A stretch of 64,000 nucleotides of DNA from Paenibacillus chibensis (GCF_004001045.1 NZ_BIMK01000037.1:1-64000); one strand, 5' to 3'; counted from the stretch's first letter, positions 52,426 to 60,774 are shown. A program made the numbers and translations. The notes: generated by a model not told the origin, from the letters alone.

Positions 52426-52455
52426 TAAGATGACCGTGCGGTCCTAGCGCTATGC
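52426..52455 (-). promoter_or_regulatory. candidate sigma-G promoter of the YhcN-type gene
   Basis: On the minus strand GCATA (52455-52451), 18 bases, CATCTTA (52432-52426). Both elements match the sigma-G consensus (GNATR, 17-18, CATNNTA) at every defined position. yhcN of Bacillus is a forespore gene, which fits. Confidence 0.6.
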
Positions 52456-52491
52456 TGAAAGGATTTGGCATCCTTGCAGCGATTTTGAAGC

Positions 52492-53079
52492 TTAGTCAGC
52501 CGGGCTCGACGAAATGAACTGAGCGATATTTTTTTCCAGCTCCAAGATATCTTTTTTCGGCACCGGAAATACCTGTGATTGCCCGGCCGGAATAATCCAC
52601 ATCGTCTCGGGATATGCGGGCTCCACTGCAATCTGATATACCTTGTCCCCGTGTTCCGGGCCGCTTAACAGCGTCACGGTGGAATCGATGACCTCCGCTT
52701 TTAATGAAGAAGCTTTTCGGGAAGACTCTGAAGAACGGCTTAACAGCGCGTTCATTTGAGCCATGATCGAGTCCGCCTGATTCATGGATACCTTTTTTCC
52801 GTTTAATGTCCATGCCCCTTCTTTCCCTTTTTCCTCCTCTTGATCTTCACCGGCACGCCGCAGCATCCAAGACAATCTTTTCCCGTCCCATTCAACCGAA
52901 GTGACGTCCGAGGTAGACCATACCTGCTTGCCAGTGGTTTGCTGGGCATCGTCCGATACCGGAGCGGCAGGATGGCTTGGACCCGGCTCAGCCGTGCGGT
53001 ACGGACGAATGAAATAAGCCGCGCCGGCAATGACGATCATGCAAATCACGATGATGATGATCGGATTCCATTTCTTCAC
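52492..53079 (-). CDS. membrane-anchored protein of unknown function
   Basis: 195 residues. One N-terminal helix (about 5-24, PIIIIVICMIVIAGAAYFI), a Pro-rich spacer, then an extracytoplasmic domain with VTSVEWDGKRLSWMLRRAG...GAWTLNGKKVSMNQADSIMAQMNALLS. The pairing of a residue modified by W-T/L-NG and a V..A..I...M..LLS helix recalls DUF4340 proteins, but I am not certain. The start is a GTG at 53079 with GGGAGG upstream. It lies 108 bases upstream of the YhcN-type gene. Confidence 0.65.
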   Translation of the reverse strand: MKKWNPIIIIVICMIVIAGAAYFIRPYRTAEPGPSHPAAPVSDDAQQTTGKQVWSTSDVTSVEWDGKRLSWMLRRAGEDQEEEKGKEGAWTLNGKKVSMNQADSIMAQMNALLSRSSESSRKASSLKAEVIDSTVTLLSGPEHGDKVYQIAVEPAYPETMWIIPAGQSQVFPVPKKDILELEKNIAQFISSSPAD

Positions 53080-53270
53080 CTTCGCTTTCCTCCCTTCCCC
53101 TCTCCATGAAGCTGAGACTCTCTACTAACATGTTACCCTAATGCCGACGCTTTACTACCTTGCAGCATGTAAAATCAGATGCGGCGGCCGATTTAGGGAT
53201 ATGCCTAATGCCAACCCGCGAACGGCCACATACGATAGATCATGACCTATCTTTACGGGAGGGAATGATA

Positions 53271-54194
53271 TTGACAACGGTGGTGGTTACGGGCGGAGCA
53301 GGATTCATCGGCTCCCATTTGGTGCAGAGCCTGATTGAGCAAGGACGGCAGGTACACGTTATCGATAATCTTTCGACCGGCTCGGCGGCAATGGTTCATC
53401 CTTCGGCCGTACTGCATGTGGAAGACATCCGTGACTTGTCGGCGAGGCAAATCATTGGCAAGCTGCGCCCCGACACGGTGTTTCATCTGGCGGCTCAAGC
53501 CGATGTGCAGCAATCCATTCTTAATCCCGGGCAGGACATGGAGATTAATGCTGGAGGAACGCTGAATCTGCTTGAGGCCTGCCGCCAGGCCGGCGTGCAT
53601 AAATTCATTTTTGCATCAACCTCGGGCGTCTACGGGAATACGGATAAAAATCCGCTGGAGGAAACGGACGCGGCGGCACCGATTTCCTTTTACGGATTGT
53701 CCAAATTTTGCGCCGAGCATTACATTCGCCTCTACGGGCAGCTGTTTGGCGTCGACTGGACGGTGCTGCGGTTTGCCAATGTATACGGACCAGGCCAGAC
53801 GTCCAAGGGCGAAGGCGGCGTCGTATCGATTTTTATGGAGAAGCTTCGACAGGGGCATCCGTTAACCATTAACGGAGACGGGGAACAGACCCGGGATTTC
53901 GTCTATGTAAAGGATGTCGTATCCGCTCTCCTTGCCGCGGGCAACGCGGGAGAAAGGGATATTTTTCATGTCAGCACCGGAAAAGCGACTTCCGTCAACC
54001 GCTTAATAGCTTTATTGCGGCAGCAGCACGGCCAAGAATTTGAAACGCTGCATCGGTCGGCCAGGGATGGGGACATCCGCGACAGCTGCTTATCCAACGC
54101 CAAGATCCGCAGCAGCCTGAACTGGGTGCCTGCCGTTACCATGGAGGAAGGCCTGCGGGAAACCTATCGCCACTTCTTTCCCGCCGGCTCGTAA
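53271..54194 (+). CDS. NAD-dependent epimerase/dehydratase, GalE-like
   Basis: 307 residues, extended SDR. NAD site TGGAGFIGSHLV at the N terminus, FHLAAQADVQQSI, catalytic Ser region FASTSGVYG, and YGLSKFCAE (Tyr/Lys near 142-146). C-terminal substrate part with NVYGPGQTSKGEGGVVSIF and GDGEQTRDFVYVKDV, as in UDP-glucose 4-epimerases. The frame is open to 53160, but GGAGG lies eight bases before a TTG at 53271, chosen as start. First gene of the glycan region. It is the only long plus-strand intact gene there and converges on the minus-strand cluster. Confidence 0.87.
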   Translation: MTTVVVTGGAGFIGSHLVQSLIEQGRQVHVIDNLSTGSAAMVHPSAVLHVEDIRDLSARQIIGKLRPDTVFHLAAQADVQQSILNPGQDMEINAGGTLNLLEACRQAGVHKFIFASTSGVYGNTDKNPLEETDAAAPISFYGLSKFCAEHYIRLYGQLFGVDWTVLRFANVYGPGQTSKGEGGVVSIFMEKLRQGHPLTINGDGEQTRDFVYVKDVVSALLAAGNAGERDIFHVSTGKATSVNRLIALLRQQHGQEFETLHRSARDGDIRDSCLSNAKIRSSLNWVPAVTMEEGLRETYRHFFPAGS

Positions 54195-54208
54195 TCCCTT
54201 CCAATTGC

Positions 54209-54246
54209 AAGCGGCCGAACCTCGGAATAACGGGGATCGGCCGTTT
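54209..54246 (+). terminator. terminator of the GalE-like gene
   Basis: A 7-bp G+C-rich stem (54212-54218 with 54237-54243) followed by TTT. Loop of 18 bases. Confidence 0.5.
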
Positions 54247-54249
54247 CAG

Positions 54250-54636
54250 TCATGCCGGAGCGAATACGCTCCCTTCCAGGGCGTAAGAGACAATCCGGGC
54301 TTTCTCTTCTTTGGACTTTACCGTCAAATAAAAATGGCGCATGCCGGCATTTCCCGCCAGCGTCACGTTTTCTCTGGTACGGGCCTTGGCAAAGCAGGTT
54401 TCGAGGGTCCAGTATACGACCGGCCCGTCAGGCGCGTCTTTTTTCACGAAAAACTCCAGCTCGCCGAGATCGCATAACGGCTTGAGCCAGGTGGCGTCGA
54501 TGCCAAGCACGACCTGATCACCGTCCGCGATGCCTTCCAGCGTCACGGAGGTCAGCACGATTTCGTCCGCCCCGATCATGAACGAGTCGAAGGAGCCTGC
54601 CGGGGCTTCCTGTCTGGTTCGGTATTTAAGAATCAT
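54250..54636 (-). CDS. hypothetical beta-rich protein of the glycan cluster
   Basis: 128 residues, no signal peptide or membrane segment. Alternating hydrophobic pattern of a beta-sandwich (DEIVLTSVTLEGIADGDQVVLGIDATW, PVVYWTLETCF, MRHFYLTVKS). No family recognised. The start is placed at the ATG 54636, with AAGGGA about ten bases upstream; a GTG at 54645 is possible. It follows the frameshifted glycosyltransferase by 14 bases and is probably co-transcribed with it. A surface or carbohydrate-binding role is a guess from context. Confidence 0.68.
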   Translation of the reverse strand: MILKYRTRQEAPAGSFDSFMIGADEIVLTSVTLEGIADGDQVVLGIDATWLKPLCDLGELEFFVKKDAPDGPVVYWTLETCFAKARTRENVTLAGNAGMRHFYLTVKSKEEKARIVSYALEGSVFAPA

Positions 54637-54650
54637 TCCTCTCACTTCCC

Positions 54651-55711
54651 TTACAATTGATTCAGCATGCCGATAAAGCTCAAACAGTATAGATGCGGAT
54701 TGAATTCCGTTTGCAGCAGCCGCAAGGCATTCAGCCGGATGCTCTCCCGGAGGACGCCGTTTTGCATCAATTCCAGCCCCTCTTGGACTGCCTGCGCGAC
54801 GTTGCCGAGCGCATAATTTTTGCCCGTTTCATTATGCCGGATGCATAAGGCTACGCCGTCCGAATGGGTGGCGAGAACCGGACAGAGGCAGCTCATTGCT
54901 TCGAGCACCGATAAGGGCCCTCCCTCCACCTTGGAGGTGGAGCACATAAATCCCCCGGAATCGCCAATCATCGAATAAAAATACTGCATTTGCGCGTTGG
55001 CGACGTTGGAGCGCAGCGTGAGCCGCGAACGCAGGTTCAGGTTATCGACCATGAGCTCGAACTGCTGCCGTTCGGCAGGGTCCGCCAAATTCGGATCCTC
55101 GAACATCCATAGCTCGATTGTCGGCACGTAATACGAGAGCTGATAACCGATGTGCAGAAACTCCCTCCAGTTTTTATTGTCCTCCATGCGGCCCAGCCAG
55201 GCGATGATCGGATGATCCGGAACCGCTCCGTATCGATACGTGAAGCTTTTGGAATCGAAACAGTTCGGAAAATGAAATTGGGGGATATGCGGAAACAGCT
55301 CCTGAAAAATCGCCGCAATATGCGGAGTGCATGGGTTCAGCAGTCCGTCCGCGTATGCGTTGACGATCGGTACCGCATCCACCAGCTGCTTTCTGGCATT
55401 TTCCTTGGAGCCATAGCCCTGAATTTCAAGCACGAGCTTGCCTTGATATCCGAGCGCCCTGAATCTCGGGAAGCTGGTATGATCCGTGGGACCACGATCA
55501 CGTCATAATTTCCCGCTGCCAGAATGCCCCGGATTTCATCGTCGTTATTGGTGATATACATCGGAATCTCGTCATTATTTTGCACGCCCGCCCCCCAGTA
55601 GTAATAGAGGCAGGAAGCATGAATACCGTATTTTTTCAGGGCTTTGCAGCGCAGCCGGTTCAGCGTATCCATGCCGCCGCTGGGCACGTAAAACACAAAC
55701 AGCACGTTCAT
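54651..55711 (-). pseudogene. glycosyltransferase, frameshifted
   Basis: The first frame, from ATG 55711, reads MNVLFVFYVPSGGMDTLNRL to VIVVPRII. At 55476-55477 one base appears to be missing, and the next frame continues SFPRFRALGYQGKLVLEIQGYG to the stop at 54651. Joined, the product has about 353 residues with a GT-B layout: N-terminal PSGGMDTLNR, C-terminal HPIIAWLGRMEDNKNWREFLHIG (donor site), and STSKVEGGPLSVLEAMSC with the GT4 Glu pair. Downstream of the 111-residue gene on the same strand. The protein is either inactive or the base is a sequence error. Confidence 0.78.
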
Positions 55712-55739
55712 GTCGTCATGTTCCTCCTCCATCCTCCGT

Positions 55740-56075
55740 CTATGGGGTACGGATCATATCCTCCTGTGTATACACGGCAATCAGATTGCCATGATCCCGG
55801 ACTCTGACGGTTGCCCATGTATTCGCATAGTGATTCACGTTCGTAACGAGGACAAGCTGAAAAGGTGCGTAACCCGTCACGATGTTGTACAGCGGAATGG
55901 TGCTGCCCGGCGCCATGTGAACCAGATGGACGTAGAACAGTCCCTGGTTGCCGTAGCCGTGAACAAGCATCTCAAAGCTTTCCTGTCCTCCATTGGTCAC
56001 TTCCACGTCAAAAGATTCGATGTAACGGCAGTCGATCGGGGCAAAAGGCGCTGCTTCGAGCCGCAAAATGGACAT
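55740..56075 (-). CDS. hypothetical beta-rich protein, sigma-K-type promoter
   Basis: 111 residues, no signal peptide. Strand-rich pattern (YIESFDVEVTNGGQESFEMLVHGYG, GLFYVHLVHMAPGSTIPLYNI, FQLVLVTNVNHYANTWATVRVRD) like a small beta-sandwich. No family recognised. GGGAGG lies eight bases before the ATG. It is the first gene after a sigma-K-like promoter and is followed within about 30 bases by the glycosyltransferase, which suggests mother-cell expression and a spore-surface role. Confidence 0.7.
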   Translation of the reverse strand: MSILRLEAAPFAPIDCRYIESFDVEVTNGGQESFEMLVHGYGNQGLFYVHLVHMAPGSTIPLYNIVTGYAPFQLVLVTNVNHYANTWATVRVRDHGNLIAVYTQEDMIRTP

Positions 56076-56108
56076 GAACCCATCCTCCCGTAAAACAAGT
56101 CTTTATCC

Positions 56109-56135
56109 CATCGTATGTTGCGTTTGGCCAAGGGT
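56109..56135 (-). promoter_or_regulatory. candidate sigma-K promoter of the glycan/spore-surface genes
   Basis: On the minus strand AC (56135-56134), 16 bases, CATACGATG (56117-56109); the consensus is AC, 16-17 bases, CATANNNTA. Only the final base differs, as at gerE. Confidence 0.5.
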
Positions 56136-56199
56136 AAGGGCGGATGGCGTTAGCCTTCAACCTAAAATTGAGCGGATACACGGGGGTACAGGCCAAACG
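56121..56199. repeat. inverted repeat in the divergent spacer
   Basis: CGTTTGGCC (56121-56129) recurs inverted as GGCCAAACG (56191-56199), 61 bases apart, between the divergent 111-residue and DUF1796 genes. The left arm overlaps the sigma-K-like spacer. Possible binding sites of a common regulator; a chance match is not excluded. Confidence 0.4.
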
Positions 56200-56264
56200 G
56201 CAGCGGAACGCATTTACTGTATGGTAAAGCACATCATTTGAGGTGAAAGGAAGGGCAACGAACC

Positions 56265-56902
56265 ATGCGAATAGCCGATCTCAAGGGAACCTATGACGCC
56301 ATCTTCAGTCTCGGGGACCTATGCCTGGCCTCCATGCAGCTGGAGAAATTCGATTTGCGCCCTTACGCCGGCCCGCTCGACTGGATGGCCAGTTACAATT
56401 TGGCCGACGTCAACCGGCTGCTGGGCAATCATTTTGCGAATTTCATGAACTACGAGAATCTCGTCGTGGAAAAAAGGGTCAGCGACCAGCTCTACCTCGT
56501 GCGGGAAACCTATTATGACATGCTGTCGAATCACGATTTTTTCACCCATAACAATTTCCCTCCTTATCTGGCCGCATACCCGGAAGTGAAAGCCAAATAT
56601 GTCGCGTGCAGCGGTTCATGGAAAAAATGGCTACCGCAAACCGCATCCTTTTTATACGCACGGAAGGATCGTTCGAGCATGCCCAGGAGCTTCAGGAGGT
56701 GCTGTCAGGCCTTGTCGCGCATGATTTCCGGGTGCTGCTGATCAACCATACCGCCGTAACCGGCGTAGTCGAGGTTCAATGGCCGTTGGAAAAGGTCTGC
56801 TCGATTCTCATGCCGAACGAGGAGAAATGGGATGGAAACGACCATCTTTGGTCCGAGATCCTCAGCGGCATTCTTTTGAACGAAGCCAAATCGCATCCAT
56901 GA
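56265..56902 (+). pseudogene. DUF1796 family putative cysteine peptidase, frameshifted
   Basis: Joined length about 212 residues. The first frame from ATG 56265 (AAAGGAAGGG upstream) reads YDAIFSLGDLCLASMQLEKFDLRPYAGPLDWM, the DUF1796 start with its candidate Cys near 20, and runs to AYPEVKAKY. At 56601-56602 (GT where GAT would restore the frame) one base is missing. The next frame goes on RVQRFMEKMATANRILFIRTEG to WDGNDHLWSEIL, the conserved family end. DUF1796 proteins are predicted papain-like; no function is established. Restoring one A gives YDRVQRF, the usual family sequence. Confidence 0.82.
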
Positions 56903-56955
56903 AAAAAAGAGGGGCTTTCCGGGCACAATACCGCTGCCGATGGGAGGTCCCTCTT
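56902..56955 (-). terminator. possible terminator of the 55-residue gene
   Basis: A 7-bp stem (56955-56949 with 56913-56907), with a long loop, runs into seven T residues on the minus strand. Confidence 0.45.
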
Positions 56956-56973
56956 AACCGTTTCCGTTCATCG

Positions 56974-57141
56974 TTATTCCAATGTCAAAACTTCCAAATC
57001 GGGAAGCTTGTAATGCGGAGGCAAACCTTCGAATATTTTGTTCCATACGGCGTAATCCGCCAGCAGGTCGATATGCGAGGTCTGCACTGCGAAAATCCGG
57101 TTGTACAGATCTCCGATGACCATAAACGGTTCTCCTGTCAC
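56974..57141 (-). CDS. small (55 aa) protein of the glycan cluster
   Basis: A 55-codon frame from GTG 57141 to TAA 56974. GGAGGG lies eight bases before the start. The product reads TGEPFMVIGDLYNRIFAVQT, then HIDLLADYAVWNKIFEGLPPHY and ends LPDLEVLTLE. It is acidic, with amphipathic helices and no membrane segment. It starts 35 bases after the end of the glycosyltransferase gene, on the same strand, so the two are probably co-transcribed. No family recognised. The competing frame over the same DNA (56954-57148) is Arg-rich and has no supporting site. Confidence 0.65.
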   Translation of the reverse strand: MTGEPFMVIGDLYNRIFAVQTSHIDLLADYAVWNKIFEGLPPHYKLPDLEVLTLE

Positions 57142-57176
57142 GCTTCATCCCTCCATTCCCAACGCGTTTCTTTCAT

Positions 57177-58396
57177 TTAAAGGCTTGCAGCCGCTCTCGC
57201 GTATGCACCCAGCAGCCTGGAAATCATCAAATCCATCGACCAGTGCTCCTGAGCCCATTGTGCCGCATTGCGGCCAAGCGCATGCCGGAACTCGTCGTTG
57301 GCCAGAAGCAGGTTCAAATGCTGCGCAAGGGTAAGCGAGTCCCTCACGGGGGAGATCAGGCCGGTCACGCCATGCTCCACCATCTCGGGCAGGCCGCCGG
57401 CATTCGATACGCACGCCGGAAGACCGGCCAGCTGCGCCTCCATGACCGCGAACGGCTGATTGTCTTGAATGCAGGAATGCACAAAAATGTCGGACTGCAG
57501 CAATAATGCCGGGATATCGCGCCGTTCGCCGAGAAAGGCCACCTCCTCCTGAAGCGACAGGCCCGCTGCCTGCCGGACCAGTTCCTCCCGCTTCTCGCCG
57601 TCGCCCACGATCCAGCACACCCAGTCGTTTCGCATATGCTTCAGCATGCCGAGCGCCGAAATGAGGACATCGATGCCTTTCACGAACGCAAGTCTTGCGG
57701 GCACGATGATAACCTTTTTGCCGGGCGGCCGTTGCACCTCGGTTCCATGTTGTACGCTCTGCCAGAAGGGCACGGAGTCCAGGCCGACTGGAATACCTCG
57801 ATCCGTCCCTCAGGCACGCCGAAATCATGGACCAGCTCGTTTTTTTGCCACTGCGTGGACGTGATCGTGAGCTGCCCTGAGGTTGCGCCGTGGTATTCGA
57901 TTGAATCAAAGTATTTCCAGGCGGCCGACTGCTCTCCGATCCCTAAGTGTGGATTCAGCCGAAAGTGGTTGTGCAGCTCGCCGCTGACCGAGCCGTGAAC
58001 CTGCGCGACAAGCGGAACACGCGCCGGTTTGACGCGGTGGATTGCCCTGGCCGCAAAAATGTCCTGCGTATGGATGACATCGTATTGTCCAAGTCCGAAA
58101 TAAGCGGCAGATAGCTCCATGAAATAGCGGTCCTCTTCGTAAAAATGAATATAGGGATCCCGGTGCAGCCAAGGCGCATGCTCTGCAGACAACTTCGAAG
58201 CCAGAAAGGGGCGTAACGCGGTTTTGGACAATTCTTGTCCCCTGTTGATGATATGAAACTTCGAATAGTCCGGGCTATTGCCAAGCAGATCGACCTGGTG
58301 TCCCATGGCTTCCAGCCGCTGTTGGATTTGCAGCATATATTTCCACACCCCGCCCACATGCGGGATCAGCCAATAGGTTGCGAGTAATATTTTCAT
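57177..58396 (-). pseudogene. GT4 family glycosyltransferase, frameshifted
   Basis: Joined length about 406 residues. The first frame from ATG 58396 (AAAGGAG upstream) reads KILLATYWLIPHVGGVWKYM, the GT4 acceptor-domain start, to GVPEGRIEVF. At 57789-57790 one base is missing. The next frame continues VGLDSVPFWQSVQHGTE and has KKVIIVPARLAFVKGIDVLISAL, WIVGDGEKREEL and QDNQPFAVMEAQLAGLPACVS, the donor-binding half with its EX7E-like Glu. Retaining, GT-B fold. The sugar is unknown. Upstream lies a terminator, so it starts its own transcript with the 55-residue gene after it. Confidence 0.83.
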
Positions 58397-58557
58397 GCCT
58401 TCTCCTTTCCATGGAATCAGCTTTCCCTTATCCCATGCGTGTAATCGGTCATCGACGGACACTATACTATATTGTGGAAGAGCAGGGCTGGACACGACGG
58501 TTGAACCTATTAGGCCAAAAAAACATGACTTGCTGCCCTGGAAACATGATAATGCGC

Positions 58558-58588
58558 AAAAAAAAAGGCACCGGGAAAACCCGATGCC
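58558..58588 (-). terminator. terminator of the 145-residue protein gene
   Basis: A 9-bp stem with one G-U pair (58588-58580 with 58575-58567), a 4-base loop and nine T residues on the minus strand. Confidence 0.88.
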
Positions 58589-58601
58589 CAGACAATGTTC
58601 T

Positions 58602-59039
58602 TTAGTCCGAGAACGCAACAGCTTCGAAGCTTTCCGGTCCGACGCGTGTTGGAATAACTGCCAAACCAGCCGGAATGCTGACAAAAGCTTGATATACGAC
58701 AAATCCGGGGTTCGTGGTAAGCAGGTCGATGCCCGTAATCGTCAAAACATCGGTGGTCAGAAGCAGCGTACCTACAGGAAGAGATTCCGTTGCGCTGTAA
58801 ATGGTGGTGGAGACCCCGTCAACCACTCTGTTAATCGTAATGGTTACCGGTACCAGAACAGCGACAACGGCACTCAGCGTAACGGTTGCGGTAAAATGGA
58901 CTGAAAGGTTCGGACCTGCTGTGGACGTATTCAGGCCCAGCGTTCCAAATAAAGCCGGCGTTGTGGTTGCCGGGATGGCAACGGCTCCGGCGGTCGAGAC
59001 ATTCTGAGAAATCTGACTGTCAACCAAAACTCTTGGCAT
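58602..59039 (-). CDS. Val/Thr-rich exosporium-like surface protein
   Basis: 145 residues, no charged clusters, extremely rich in Val, Thr, Ala, Ile and Leu. It reads as alternating beta-strands: VHFTATVTLSAVVAVLVPVTIT, IYSATESLPVGTLLLTTDVLTI. There is no classical signal peptide or membrane anchor. The pattern resembles the jelly-roll C-terminal domains of exosporium proteins such as BclA, though no collagen-like region is present. AAAGGAGGG precedes the ATG. Strong terminator after it. It sits among glycosyltransferases, so it may be a glycosylated or assembling spore-layer protein. Exact family not recognised. Confidence 0.72.
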   Translation of the reverse strand: MPRVLVDSQISQNVSTAGAVAIPATTTPALFGTLGLNTSTAGPNLSVHFTATVTLSAVVAVLVPVTITINRVVDGVSTTIYSATESLPVGTLLLTTDVLTITGIDLLTTNPGFVVYQAFVSIPAGLAVIPTRVGPESFEAVAFSD

Positions 59040-59079
59040 TGTTGTTCCCTCCTTTCTTCTTATATTTATGCTGAAAAAG

Positions 59080-59100
59080 AAAGGTTCGCATGGACGAACT
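59080..59100 (-). terminator. weak terminator after the sugar-nucleotide/GT2 operon
   Basis: A 5-bp stem (59099-59095 with 59088-59084) followed on the minus strand by CTTTCTTTTTC. Short stem, so only a candidate. Confidence 0.35.
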
Positions 59101-59122
59101 ATCCGGGGGAATCAACTAAAAT

Positions 59123-59842
59123 TCATCCTCTTTCCATTATGGAAATCAGAGGGCCGATCGAGCTCCGGACATTCCCGCTGGTGATGAGATACTCCTGCTC
59201 GATGACAGCCCGGTGGCGGATCGTTCCCATCCCCTCGTGCTGGCGGTAGCCGACGAGCGGCTCATCGAGATACGGGAACGGAAATCCCGCCTGAATGATC
59301 CTTCCCCACAGATCGAGGTCATGCGTATACGGCAACCCTTCATTGAATAAGCCGACGTGTAAGAACAGCTCTTTTTTCATCATGACGGTGCAGCCGTTGA
59401 CGGGATTTCCATTCATGAATATCCGGTAAAAATCCAATATGTTCGTGAAGGACACCCCTGCGCGGAAAACGGTAATATGGCTGGAAGCATTGATGACATG
59501 AAAATTGGTATGCGAAATAAACGCGTGTTGCTCCAGCATGAACTGCACTTGACGGCTGATCTTTTCCGGGTAAAACAAATCATCGGAGCTGAGCCAGGCC
59601 ACGTAGTCGCCTGAAGCATGGCGTATGCCGTGGTTCAAGGCGCTTGCAGTTCCGCCGTTTGCCTTCCCCAGGTAATAAATTTGCGACCGGTACGGTGCGA
59701 GCCGCTCCGCGCAGCTGGTCGATCCGTCGTCCACCACGATGATTTCCAGCGGAGAGTACGTTTGGGACAAGGCGCTGCGAACCGCCTGATCCACGTAAGG
59801 ATCGTTGAAAAACGGAATCACGATCGTTACCAGCGGTCTCAT
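59123..59842 (-). CDS. GT2 family glycosyltransferase
   Basis: 239 residues, GT-A fold. TIVIPFFNDPYVDQAVRSALSQTY, VVDDGSTS (nucleotide-binding Asp pair near 37), the metal-binding DxD-equivalent WLSSDDLFYPEK (near 90), and the acceptor-side THDLDLWGR. Cytoplasmic. The ATG overlaps the upstream epimerase stop by four bases. Last gene of the sugar-nucleotide operon, likely transferring the sugar made by it. Confidence 0.9.
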   Translation of the reverse strand: MRPLVTIVIPFFNDPYVDQAVRSALSQTYSPLEIIVVDDGSTSCAERLAPYRSQIYYLGKANGGTASALNHGIRHASGDYVAWLSSDDLFYPEKISRQVQFMLEQHAFISHTNFHVINASSHITVFRAGVSFTNILDFYRIFMNGNPVNGCTVMMKKELFLHVGLFNEGLPYTHDLDLWGRIIQAGFPFPYLDEPLVGYRQHEGMGTIRHRAVIEQEYLITSGNVRSSIGPLISIMERG

Positions 59843-60774
59843 CGGGCATCCCCCTCCTGCTTGCGAAAATACTCCAGCACGTCCCGGAGTGACGTCCCGA
59901 TCGGGATTTCCGGTCGCCAGCCCAAAGAACCCATGTCAATTTCGCCGGGATGAGCCTCTTTCGATGCGACCGCATCCGGTTCGTCGCCCCATGCGAGCGG
60001 AGCCTCGGTACCCGAGATGCCGAGCATTTGAAGCGCGACCTCCTCCAGCGTCTGGTAGATTCCCGAGCTGATTGTAACGGTATGGCCCCGGGTTCCCTTA
60101 TCCAATAAAAGCTCATATGCTTTGACGGCATCCCTCACGTCCAGAAAATCGCGCCTTGCTTTCTTGGAAGATATGCGAAACGGCTCGGTCTTGCCCGCCT
60201 GCTCGCAAGCTGCGATGTGTCGGGCAAGCAAGGCGCAGAAGCCCGTGGATGGCCCCGGACCGATCAAATTGGAAGGCTCGGCTAATATGACGGTTTGGTT
60301 GAACAATACTTCCCATGACAAAGCGGCGGCTTTTTGGAGGCTTTTGCTCAGGCTGTACGGATGTGGCGGGCGAAGCGGCGGTGTAAGCGGGAACACGGCC
60401 ATCGAGCCGGCAATCACGATCCGGCTGTCCGGAAAGCCGCGGAGCGAGTTCAGGAGATAAATCGTTGGCAATACATTCGTTTCCATGTACAGCAAAGGAT
60501 CTTTCCAGGATTCGGAAACCGAATTTTTGCCGCCCAAATGCAGCACAGCATCCGGAGCCACGCTGTAAATTAGCCGGTCGAGCTCGGCCTTGTTCATCAA
60601 ATCGCATATATAATACGTAATCCCCTCCGGAACAGGTCCCGGGGGGATTCTACGAACCATTGCCGCTACCTGATAACCTTGTGCGGCAAAATACCGGCAG
60701 GCATGGCCGCCTGTAAAGCCTGTAGCACCTGTGATCAGAATGCGGCGTTGGCGGACGGAAGGTCGGTCATCCAT
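59839..60774 (-). CDS. NAD-dependent epimerase/dehydratase
   Basis: 311 residues, extended SDR: RILITGATGFTGGHACRYF at the N terminus, LHLGGKNSVSESWKDPLLYMETNV, SMAVFPLTPP, and YSLSKSLQKAA (Tyr/Lys near 155). Resembles GDP-mannose 4,6-dehydratase/GDP-6-deoxy-mannose reductase (RMD) types by its TGxxGFTG and SVSESW stretches. The ATG at 60774 has AAGGAG eight bases upstream and overlaps the preceding gene by 40 bases; the longer frame to 60903 is not supported. Product unknown. Confidence 0.85.
   Translation of the reverse strand: MDDRPSVRQRRILITGATGFTGGHACRYFAAQGYQVAAMVRRIPPGPVPEGITYYICDLMNKAELDRLIYSVAPDAVLHLGGKNSVSESWKDPLLYMETNVLPTIYLLNSLRGFPDSRIVIAGSMAVFPLTPPLRPPHPYSLSKSLQKAAALSWEVLFNQTVILAEPSNLIGPGPSTGFCALLARHIAACEQAGKTEPFRISSKKARRDFLDVRDAVKAYELLLDKGTRGHTVTISSGIYQTLEEVALQMLGISGTEAPLAWGDEPDAVASKEAHPGEIDMGSLGWRPEIPIGTSLRDVLEYFRKQEGDAR

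Noticed and set aside
57145..57909. 254-codon minus frame overlapping the GT4 gene
   Set aside because: Arg/Gly/Ala-rich translation without motifs; the two GT4 frames over the same DNA carry the full family motif set.
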